DNA of 6,068 nt from Bacteroidales bacterium (lineage in GTDB: Bacteria > Bacteroidota > Bacteroidia > Bacteroidales > WCHB1-69), in the NCBI GenBank assembly GCA_012838875.1, contig DUOL01000259.1:1-6068 (forward strand), written 5' to 3'. Made by a program: the position numbers and the translations under genes. The notes beneath the pieces are model-generated. The model was not told where the DNA came from, ran no database searches, and saw nothing but the letters and a program-made list of their open reading frames with translations. Positions 1-5,982 of the stretch are shown here, one piece after another (position 1 is the first letter of the stretch; each line of letters begins with the position of its first letter).

Positions 1-153
1 CTTCGCTCGGGGTCGGTCTTCGGCTGCAAGTCCGCGGGCACAAGCCGTGGGAACGCAAGGCGGCAAAAAGAGCTTCTAAAGTCGCTTTTTTGCCGCCGCG
101 TCCCCAGCGGCTTCCGCCCTTGCGGGCTTTCCGCCTGCGCCCTCACGCACGCC
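1..153. repeat. GC-rich palindromic intergenic element, left copy (5' end cut by window edge)
   Basis: This stretch is strikingly GC-rich next to the AT-rich genes and has no plausible reading frame. Positions 5-71 match 6002-6068 at 66 of 67 bases in the same orientation; the only difference is A52 against G6049. The element seems to end at the GCACGCC at 147-153, which is the reverse complement of the GGCGTGC at 5984-5990 that opens the right copy. The complete element is therefore inferred, from the two partial copies, to be about 168 bp with complementary ends. From memory, elements that open with GGGCGTGCC and end with a CCCTCACGC-like string are scattered between genes in many Bacteroidota genomes; this was not checked. 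I see no transposase and cannot assign a function. Bases 154-187, between it and the terminator, show nothing recognisable. Confidence 0.75.
42..113. repeat. Long imperfect hairpin at the core of the left GC-rich element
   Basis: AAGCCG at 42-47 pairs with CGGCTT at 108-113. The stem continues through 48-56 against 98-106, and after an AA bulge at 57-58 through GGCGGCAAAAA at 59-69 against TTTTTGCCGCC at 87-97, leaving a loop of roughly 17 bases. G107 is bulged, and A52 opposite C102 is the one mismatch in the outer stem. The right copy has G at the equivalent of A52, which would restore a G-C pair. About 25 base pairs can form, so the element could fold as a cruciform or as a structured RNA if transcribed. 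No U-tract follows the stem, so it is not a typical terminator. Confidence 0.75.
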
Positions 154-187
154 AAGTTGTTCGTGCAGAGCCTTTTATAGTGAATAA

Positions 188-219
188 AAAAAAGAGAGAC
201 TTAAAAGCCTCTCTTTTTT
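188..219 (-). terminator. Rho-independent terminator after gene 3
   Basis: On the minus strand, arms AAAAAAGAGAG and CTCTCTTTTTT (plus-strand 209-219 and 188-198) form a perfect 11-bp stem, which can extend inward through a G-U pair and CTT/AAG. The T-run continues to 186. It starts 20 bases past the stop codon of gene 3, where a terminator is expected. The A/T symmetry means it could also work for transcripts entering from the left. Confidence 0.85.
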
Positions 220-239
220 ACCTGTTTTATTAGCAATGT

Positions 240-692
240 TTATTGTACAATCAGTTTATGCGTAGAAACGTGATTTTTGCTTTCAACTTTTAAGATGTAT
301 ACACCGGATGCGGCTTGGTTGAAACTTATCGTTTCGTTTCCGTTAACTTGGTACGTAGCAATAACTCTACCGGTTAAGTCAAATAAAGTAACAATAGATT
401 TTTCACTAACTTGAACATTAACTAAACCGTTAGACGGATTCGGATACACGGAAACTTGGTTCGTGTTAATTTCCGAAACAGCTTGAGGTTCTGAACTATA
501 AGGAATTGCCAAAGCTGTTAACTGATCAGAAACGTCAGTAAGTAATGTCGCAGCACCTGTTGTTGTATTAATCATGTAAATACCACCTGAATAATTCCTT
601 TCGTTGCCACTTGTTTGAACGTATAATGCACCATATAAAATATCATTCTCTCTATCAAACCGAATTTCTTGAGCATAATTAAGGTGCCCCAC
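240..692 (-). CDS. Gene 3, 3' fragment: last propeller repeats and T9SS type A-like sorting tail
   Basis: The 150-aa frame begins at a GTG (690-692) that is only an internal valine: the frame stays open upstream to the frameshift near 940, encoding further propeller repeats (IDLTTGVVTNVG, IDKTTGEHTFIG). No leader or promoter precedes the GTG, so it is not an independent gene. Within the fragment, INTTTGAATLLT at 41-52 is the last repeat. Residues 79-150 are a typical T9SS sorting domain, with VSVYPNPSNG, LFDLTGRVI, SGVYILKVES and a final KLIVQ. Such tails direct proteins through the outer-membrane T9SS translocon and are usually cleaved off on export. This tail is clearly different from the near-identical tails of genes 1 and 2, which read IYPNPNNG and YQIFDAKG at the same places. 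Confidence 0.75.
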   Translation of the reverse strand: MGHLNYAQEIRFDRENDILYGALYVQTSGNERNYSGGIYMINTTTGAATLLTDVSDQLTALAIPYSSEPQAVSEINTNQVSVYPNPSNGLVNVQVSEKSIVTLFDLTGRVIATYQVNGNETISFNQAASGVYILKVESKNHVSTHKLIVQ

Positions 693-925
693 CCCTAAAT
701 CTCCAATAAATGTATGTTCGCCAGTAGTTTTATCAATACTTGTAATATATTCCTCAAGTGAAAGGGCAAATAAGTTACCATTAATATCAAATGCTATGCT
801 TATTATATAAGAGTCGCTGCCCCCAACATTTGTAACAACACCGGTTGTAAGGTCAATAGTACCTAATGTCCCATCAAAATTTATGACATAAGCGGTTTCT
901 GTGGTTGCATCATAAGCAAAACCGG

Positions 926-2047
926 TTAAATCATGTGCTCCACGCCAATATTTGTAACAGCGCCGGTAGTTGGATTAATTTTAACTAAAGGAAAAACTTC
1001 CGTATCCGCATAACGAATACCATAAATTTCATCACCGACATAATCAGCAGCTATAATAAAATCGCTGCTATCAACTGCAAGCTGAGTCATAAAACCTGTT
1101 GTCAAAGTTATATTAATAGGACCTGGACCTGTTGTACCTATCCCCTCATGATGACGTACGACCCAAGCAAAAGCATTGGTGTTAGGTAGCACATGAACGG
1201 TTTGTGTTAATGTGTTATTGGTTGTATTTTCATCCCCTGCCAAAGTTAATGTAGCGGTCAATGTATGCTCACCTTCAGCTGGCGTCCAGTTACCCATATC
1301 AATTTGCAAACTTTGCCCTGCGTTGATAGGTATATTAGTTACCGTACTTGTATAAGCACCGCCATCACTTAAAGTTAAAGACCAATTATTTTCATCATTC
1401 ATTCCAGCGTTTTCAATAGTAACTTGTGGAGTTACAGTAGTACCTGAAGATACGATATTAGGAACAATACTTAATACCGCTAAATCATGTGCTGGAGCTT
1501 CTGAAATTACAATGTTACCGGTTGCAGTATGTGGTTCAGATCCCCACCCATTACCGTAAACAGTATAGTTAATAGTTTGATCTCCAACGAGTCCTGTATT
1601 TGTAACGCTAACTTGGAAGTTAAAAGTTCCGTACGAGAACGCACCCCATCCACTAAATGTATCTACGCCCCAAAATACGGTTTGCCCCGTAATAGTTAAC
1701 TCTAAGAGAACCTGAGAATATTGGAGTGGTGTTGTAAGAGGATCGCTAGTGCCGGCTACATTAGGAACCATACCTGCCGGAAATACCATTCTTAAGCCAT
1801 CCATATATTCTCCACCTGATTGGTGGTAAGTCATCGTAAATTCTAAAGTTTTCGTTCCATTTCTCCATTTTCTTGAACATGTGATGTCTGTTCCTGCCTC
1901 AATAGCTTTCGCCCCTTTTGTGGGAGAGATTGTTTTTTCAGTACCTAATCGGTTGGTTTTGGGTGCCAAACCGCTATAATTTTGTGCGTAGGCTAAACCT
2001 CCTAAAAGAAAAGTTAAAGCCAAAAATAAGGTAAACGTTTTTTTCAT
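926..2047 (-). CDS. Gene 3, 5' fragment: signal peptide, N-terminal domain, CARDB-like domain, start of propeller
   Basis: This 373-aa frame starts at ATG with MKK, a hydrophobic run and the signal peptidase I site AYA-QN at residues 19-23. The start is supported because the same MKK start and leader occur in both paralogs, with a -7-like box 37 bases upstream. Residues 50-183 hold the family's N-terminal beta-rich domain, including the conserved MDGLRMVFPAGMVPNVAGTS block (residues 82-101). Residues 187-286 resemble a CARDB-type Ig domain, with the HDLAV start and a GDENTTNN end. After about residue 286 the sequence leaves the other two paralogs and enters propeller-like repeats (LTTGFMTQLA, INPTTGAVTNIG). 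It ends in an out-of-frame HMI just past the frameshift. Unlike its paralogs, it lacks the paired cysteines of the N-terminal domain. If translated alone it would probably stay in the periplasm. Confidence 0.8.
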   Translation of the reverse strand: MKKTFTLFLALTFLLGGLAYAQNYSGLAPKTNRLGTEKTISPTKGAKAIEAGTDITCSRKWRNGTKTLEFTMTYHQSGGEYMDGLRMVFPAGMVPNVAGTSDPLTTPLQYSQVLLELTITGQTVFWGVDTFSGWGAFSYGTFNFQVSVTNTGLVGDQTINYTVYGNGWGSEPHTATGNIVISEAPAHDLAVLSIVPNIVSSGTTVTPQVTIENAGMNDENNWSLTLSDGGAYTSTVTNIPINAGQSLQIDMGNWTPAEGEHTLTATLTLAGDENTTNNTLTQTVHVLPNTNAFAWVVRHHEGIGTTGPGPINITLTTGFMTQLAVDSSDFIIAADYVGDEIYGIRYADTEVFPLVKINPTTGAVTNIGVEHMI

Positions 2048-2084
2048 AATTTTATAATTTTAGTTTTTAAATCTAATGAACAAG

Positions 2085-2092
2085 CAAAAATA
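2085..2092 (-). promoter_or_regulatory. Putative -7 promoter box of gene 3 (TATTTTTG)
   Basis: The minus strand reads TATTTTTG, a full match to the Bacteroidota -7 consensus TAnnTTTG, 37 bases before the ATG. It sits inside a 29-bp stretch (2074-2102) that is identical to 4026-4054 upstream of gene 2. No TTG/TTTG -33 element is visible at the usual spacing. A promoter is expected here because gene 2 ends in a strong terminator just upstream. The leader has no Shine-Dalgarno sequence, as is normal for this phylum. Confidence 0.6.
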
Positions 2093-2124
2093 GTAATTTT
2101 TTTAAATTTCTTCGATTTTTACTT

Positions 2125-2160
2125 AAAAAAGGCTGTTTTAAAAATAAAACAGCCTTTTTT
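2125..2160 (-). terminator. Strong rho-independent terminator between genes 2 and 3
   Basis: Plus-strand arms 2125-2140 (AAAAAAGGCTGTTTTA) and 2145-2160 form a perfect 16-bp stem around an AAAA loop, with a T-tract on either side. It begins 21 bases after the gene 2 stop codon. It should isolate gene 3 from read-through. No counterpart exists at the same place after gene 1, although the bases just before it (2164-2181) are shared with the gene 1 downstream region. Confidence 0.9.
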
Positions 2161-2181
2161 AATATCTATAAATTACTTTAT

Positions 2182-3999
2182 TTATTCAATAATCATTTTT
2201 TTAATTAAGCTCTTCGTTTCACTATTTAATTTCACGAAGTAAATGCCGGGAACAAGATCTAAGGAGAGTTCTTTAATTGTGTTTCCGTTTGTAGTAAACT
2301 CATCACCGAAAACGAAACTTCCTTTTGCGTCAAAAATTTGATAGTTTACTTTGCCGTTCATATTGCTAAAATCTAAAGTGAACTTACCGTTGTTAGGATT
2401 AGGATAGATGGTAAGAATAGGGGTTTCTGCCGTTTCAATGCCTGTTATATTACCGGGTTTTGTAATAACAAATGTGGCAATTTGATTTTGACCGGAAGTA
2501 TTTGTAATAGGATTAAAAGCTCCTGTTGTTAAGTCGTAATAACCAAATTTGTAAACATCACCGTACGCGTAGGTATATAATTTATTCGCTGTAGCATCAA
2601 AAGAAACATCTTGACCATAATTTATATTTATGCCAAGAGGACCGACAGCAGTTACAGCTCCTGTTGTAGGATTTATGCTGTATAAATTATCAGAATTTAA
2701 TGAAGGACCGTAAAGCAAGCTATCATTTGCGAAATCCATAGCTATTATCATACCTTCTGTGCCTGTTCCAATAAGTGTTAATTCGCCTGTTTCTAGATTA
2801 ATAGTACAAAGCTGAGGTAGATGCTCACTGTTAAGCAGCATTACATACATAAGCCCATTTGCCCAGTTATAAGCTAAGGCTGTGGGTGATGCTCCTTCAA
2901 CACCTGTCATCGTGCCTAATTCTAAATATTTTCCTGCCGGATTAACGATTCCATAAGTACGATTATTATATATTCTATAAATATGGTTTCCATCAAATTC
3001 TTCTGACATTGGGAAAGGGGTATCTAAAGCATCTTCTGCCAAAAATGTGAAACTGCCATCTGTTAAATTAACAATATTGTACTTACCTTCATCACTGTTT
3101 AAAGCATACGCATCTTCCGTATAAGTATAAGAAGGAGGTATAACAGTCATATTAGTAGTGTTAGTGTTGTTTGCTGCATTTTCATCACCTGCCATAGTTA
3201 ATGTAGCCGTCAATCTATTCTCACCTGCGGGCGGCGTCCAATTGTCCATAGTAACTTCTAAACTTTCTCCTACGTCGATAGGGGTATTGCTTACCGTACT
3301 TGTATAAGAACCGCCATCCGTTAAAGTTAAAGCCCAGTTGGTTTCATTATTTAACCCGTAGTTTTGAATAATAACTTGCGGTGTTACCGTAGTGCCGGGG
3401 AATACGGCAACAGGAACAGTAATCTCTTTTACCGCCAAATCATGATTCAGAGCTTCAGAAATCACAATGCTGCCGGTTAAAATATGTGGTCCATCGCCAA
3501 AACCATCACCATAAACGGTATAGTTAATAGTTTGAGGACCAACAAGTCCTGTGTTTGTAACGTTAACTTGAAAGGTGAAAGTTCTGCCTCGGTATGCGCC
3601 GCACATGCTATTTGTATCTACCCCCCAAAGTAAAGATTGACCGTTAAGAGTTAAATCTAAGTGAGCATCACGACATCCGTTTGGTGTGGTAAGAGGGTTG
3701 CTAGTGCCGGCTACATCAGGAACCATACCTGCCGGAAATACCATTCTTAAACCATCCATAAACTCTGAACCTGTTTGAGCGTAAGTCATCGCAAATTCTA
3801 AAGTTTGCATTCTATTTATCCAGAAGCTTGAACATGTGATGGTTGTCGCTGAATCAATAGCCTTCGTCCCTTTTGTGGGAGAGATTGTTTTTTCAGCACT
3901 TAATCGGTTGTTTTTTGCCAAACCGTTATAATTTTGTGCGTAAGCTAAACCTCCTATAAGAAAAGTTAAAGTCAAGAATAAGGTGAAAGTTTTTTTCAT
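2182..3999 (-). CDS. Gene 2: T9SS-secreted protein with CARDB-like domain and propeller-like repeats
   Basis: This is a 605-aa predicted exported protein. Residues 1-21 are a Sec signal peptide with cleavage after AYA. Residues 50-182 form a beta-rich domain of unknown family, with cysteines at 109 and 133 that probably pair. Residues 186-287 look like a CARDB-type Ig domain. Residues 292-515 hold repeated strands such as INLETGELTLIG, SINPTTGAVTAVG and YDLTTGAFNPIT, separated by aromatic-rich segments, which suggests a beta-propeller of about five visible blades. Residues 528-605 are a T9SS sorting tail (IYPNPNNGKF, YQIFDAKG, GIYFVKLNS, final KKMIIE). No catalytic motif is seen, so binding or adhesion is the best guess, not a demonstrated role. 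It lies 112 bases downstream of gene 1 and matches it closely over the propeller and tail. It has its own -7 box and a strong terminator. Confidence 0.9.
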   Translation of the reverse strand: MKKTFTLFLTLTFLIGGLAYAQNYNGLAKNNRLSAEKTISPTKGTKAIDSATTITCSSFWINRMQTLEFAMTYAQTGSEFMDGLRMVFPAGMVPDVAGTSNPLTTPNGCRDAHLDLTLNGQSLLWGVDTNSMCGAYRGRTFTFQVNVTNTGLVGPQTINYTVYGDGFGDGPHILTGSIVISEALNHDLAVKEITVPVAVFPGTTVTPQVIIQNYGLNNETNWALTLTDGGSYTSTVSNTPIDVGESLEVTMDNWTPPAGENRLTATLTMAGDENAANNTNTTNMTVIPPSYTYTEDAYALNSDEGKYNIVNLTDGSFTFLAEDALDTPFPMSEEFDGNHIYRIYNNRTYGIVNPAGKYLELGTMTGVEGASPTALAYNWANGLMYVMLLNSEHLPQLCTINLETGELTLIGTGTEGMIIAMDFANDSLLYGPSLNSDNLYSINPTTGAVTAVGPLGININYGQDVSFDATANKLYTYAYGDVYKFGYYDLTTGAFNPITNTSGQNQIATFVITKPGNITGIETAETPILTIYPNPNNGKFTLDFSNMNGKVNYQIFDAKGSFVFGDEFTTNGNTIKELSLDLVPGIYFVKLNSETKSLIKKMIIE

Positions 4000-4036
4000 A
4001 ACTTTACAAGTTTAGTTTTTTAAAATAATGAACAAG

Positions 4037-4044
4037 CAAAAATA
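4037..4044 (-). promoter_or_regulatory. Putative -7 promoter box of gene 2 (TATTTTTG)
   Basis: The minus strand carries TATTTTTG, matching TAnnTTTG, exactly 37 bases before the ATG, as at gene 3. The enclosing 29 bp (4026-4054) are identical to the gene 3 upstream block while the flanking DNA differs, which suggests duplication or constraint. No -33 TTG lies at normal spacing; the nearest (4074-4076) is too far away. There is no clear terminator after gene 1, so gene 2 could also be reached by read-through. Confidence 0.6.
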
Positions 4045-4111
4045 GTAATTTTTTAAATTTCTTTAAATTTTTCCAATTTTTACTTTTTAAAACATCTATA
4101 AATTACTTCAT

Positions 4112-5905
4112 TTATTCAACAATCAATTTTTTAATTAAACTCTTAGTGTTACTATTTAATTTCACAAAGTAAATGCCGGGAACAAGGTCTAAGGAGAGTT
4201 CTTTAATTGTATTTCCGTTTGTAGTAAACTCATCACCGAAAATAAAACTTCCTTTTGCATCAAAAATTTGATAGTTAACTTTACCGTTTATATTGCTAAA
4301 ATCTAAAGTAAACCTACCGTTATTAGGATTAGGATAGATGGTAAGAGTAAGGGTTTCTCCAGTCTCAATGCCTCCTGCTATATTACCGGGTTTTGTGATA
4401 ACAAACGTGGCAATTTGATCACGATTAGGAATATCCGAAATGTAATTAAACGCTCCGGTTGTTATGTCATAATAACCAAATTGTCCATCATCTTCATTAT
4501 CACCGCATGTATAAGTATATAATTTATTCGCTGTAGCATCAAAAGAAACATCTTGTCCATAAAATATCTCTATACCAAGAGGACCGATAGCAGTTTCATC
4601 ACCAGTTGCCGGATCAATGCGATATAATTTATTCGTATATATTGCCGGACCATAAAGAAAACCGTCGTTTGCAAAATCCATAGCAAGTATCGTAGCTTCC
4701 GTACCTATTCCAATAAGTGATAATTCGCCTATCATCAAATTAACAGTATAAAGTTCAGATGTATTATTATCAGCAATCGCCATTAAATACATTCGTTCAT
4801 TTACCCAATCATAAGCTAAGGCTATAGGAGAACCTTCCGCACCTATCATAGTACCGATTTGAATATATTCCCCTGCCGGACTAACTACTCCATAAGAGAA
4901 ATTATCACACACTCTATAAATATACTTCCCGTCAAATTCTTCCGCTCTTGGGAAAAGCGGATCATTGGCATCTGCCAAATATGTCATGCTACCATCAGTT
5001 AAATTAACTATATTATATGTGGCTAAATCATAGTTTAATGCATACGCTTCTTCCGTATAAGTATAAGAAGGTATAACTATCGGATTAATAGTTAAACTGT
5101 TATTTGTTAAATCTTCATCACCAACCAAAGTTAATGTGGCGGTTAATGTATATTCTTCTTCAGACGGTGTCCAGTTGTCCATAGTAATTTCTAAACTTTC
5201 TCCTGCATTGATAGGTATATTCGTTACCGTACTAGTGTAAGTACTGCCGTCCGTTAAAGTTAAAGACCAACTATTCTCATTATTCGTTCCAAAGTTGTGT
5301 ACAGTAATTTTCGGTGCTCCCGTTATACCGGATAATACGGCGGTGTTCGGAACAATACTTGTTATCCCTAAATTATGAGCTAAAAGTTTCGGAATTACAA
5401 TACTACCGGTTACAATATGTGGTTCATTGCCATAACCATCACCATAAACGGTATAGTTAATAGTTTGGGACCCAACAAGGTCTGTGTTTGTAACGTTAAC
5501 TTGAAAGGTGAAAGTTCCCCCAATGTATGCACCACATCTACTCGCTGTATCTCTCCCCCAAAGTACGTTTTGACCATTAATACTTAAATTTAAGTGAGCA
5601 TTAGCGCATCCATCTGGTGCCGTAAGAGGGTCGCTAGTGCCGGTTACGTTAGGAACCATACCTGTCGGGAAAACCATTCTTAAGCCATCCATATATTCTC
5701 CACCTGTTTGGTGGTATGTCATCGTAAATTCTAAAGTCTGTGTTCCATTTATCCAAGTACTTGTAGAAGTAACTGTTGCTACAATTGCTATAGTACCTTT
5801 TGTCGTACGTTTTAATTTTGCTGATAAACTGTTTTGATTTTGTGCATTAGCAAAGCCTCCCAACAACAAAGTTAAAACTAAAAATGAAGTAAGAATTTTT
5901 TTCAT
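4112..5905 (-). CDS. Gene 1: T9SS-secreted protein with CARDB-like domain and propeller-like repeats
   Basis: This is a 597-aa predicted exported protein and the first gene of the tandem array. The signal peptide spans residues 1-21 with cleavage after ANA. The N-terminal beta domain (about 45-172) has a cysteine pair at 100 and 124 matching gene 2. A CARDB-like Ig domain covers about 177-277. Propeller-like repeats span about 282-506, with IDPATGDETAIG, YDITTGAFNYIS and the FYGQDVSFDATANKLYTYTC segment, which is almost the same in gene 2. A T9SS tail covers 521-597 (IYPNPNNGRF, YQIFDAKG, final KKLIVE). Residues 58-95 resemble gene 3 more than gene 2, whereas the C-terminal half matches gene 2. 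The linker after the signal peptide is shorter than in the paralogs, which accounts for most of the length difference. No enzyme motif is seen and the function is unknown. No hairpin terminator follows it. Confidence 0.9.
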   Translation of the reverse strand: MKKILTSFLVLTLLLGGFANAQNQNSLSAKLKRTTKGTIAIVATVTSTSTWINGTQTLEFTMTYHQTGGEYMDGLRMVFPTGMVPNVTGTSDPLTAPDGCANAHLNLSINGQNVLWGRDTASRCGAYIGGTFTFQVNVTNTDLVGSQTINYTVYGDGYGNEPHIVTGSIVIPKLLAHNLGITSIVPNTAVLSGITGAPKITVHNFGTNNENSWSLTLTDGSTYTSTVTNIPINAGESLEITMDNWTPSEEEYTLTATLTLVGDEDLTNNSLTINPIVIPSYTYTEEAYALNYDLATYNIVNLTDGSMTYLADANDPLFPRAEEFDGKYIYRVCDNFSYGVVSPAGEYIQIGTMIGAEGSPIALAYDWVNERMYLMAIADNNTSELYTVNLMIGELSLIGIGTEATILAMDFANDGFLYGPAIYTNKLYRIDPATGDETAIGPLGIEIFYGQDVSFDATANKLYTYTCGDNEDDGQFGYYDITTGAFNYISDIPNRDQIATFVITKPGNIAGGIETGETLTLTIYPNPNNGRFTLDFSNINGKVNYQIFDAKGSFIFGDEFTTNGNTIKELSLDLVPGIYFVKLNSNTKSLIKKLIVE

Positions 5906-5943
5906 AACTTTATAATTTTAATATTAATAATTTTTTTAAAATG

Positions 5944-5951
5944 CAAGTATA
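5944..5951 (-). promoter_or_regulatory. Putative -7 promoter box of gene 1 (TATACTTG)
   Basis: The minus strand reads TATACTTG, one base off TAnnTTTG, 38 bases before the ATG, almost the same spacing as in genes 2 and 3. The surrounding DNA is very AT-rich and no -33 box is evident. The GC-rich repeat begins only 32 bases further upstream, so the element borders or overlaps the area where upstream promoter contacts would lie. Confidence 0.45.
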
Positions 5952-5982
5952 TATAAATTTTTAATAACTATAATTTTTTTTA

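Larger units (their letters stand above)
240..2047 (-). pseudogene. Gene 3: frameshifted T9SS-secreted CARDB/propeller-like surface protein
   Basis: This is one gene broken by one missing base near 940-941. Restoring a single G in the minus-strand context GGCGTGGAGCAC turns the early stop (926-928) into an open frame that reads TNIGVGAHDLTGFAYD and then runs unbroken to the TAA at 240. The repaired protein would be about 602 aa, close to its neighbours at 605 and 597 aa. Its order would be: signal peptide (cleavage after AYA, residue 21), N-terminal beta domain (about 50-183), CARDB-like domain (about 187-286), five TTG-type propeller repeats (about 312-515), and T9SS tail (about 531-602). 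The propeller and tail differ strongly from genes 1 and 2. As it stands the product would lack the sorting tail and could not be surface-delivered by T9SS. A sequencing or assembly error is a real alternative to a true mutation. Confidence 0.85.

Noticed and set aside
1..180. A tRNA or rRNA fragment in the GC-rich left end
   Set aside because: The strand folds as one long hairpin and shows no cloverleaf, CCA end, T-loop motif or recognisable rRNA sequence.
240..692. An independent small gene starting at the GTG at 690-692
   Set aside because: The same frame continues open upstream as propeller repeats to the frameshift, and there is no signal peptide or promoter. It is the 3' part of gene 3.
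926..945. Programmed ribosomal frameshifting in gene 3
   Set aside because: No X-XXY-YYZ slippery heptamer, downstream pseudoknot or Shine-Dalgarno-like stimulator is seen, and the paralogs do not have the feature. Mutation or sequencing error is simpler.
5637..5837. A 66-aa open frame on the plus strand
   Set aside because: It lies fully antisense inside gene 1, in its well-conserved N-terminal domain, with no promoter or family resemblance. It is a shadow of the real gene.
240..5905. A defence, toxin or phase-variation system
   Set aside because: No nuclease, NTPase, invertase, recombinase or simple-sequence repeat is present; the genes encode exported beta-rich proteins only.
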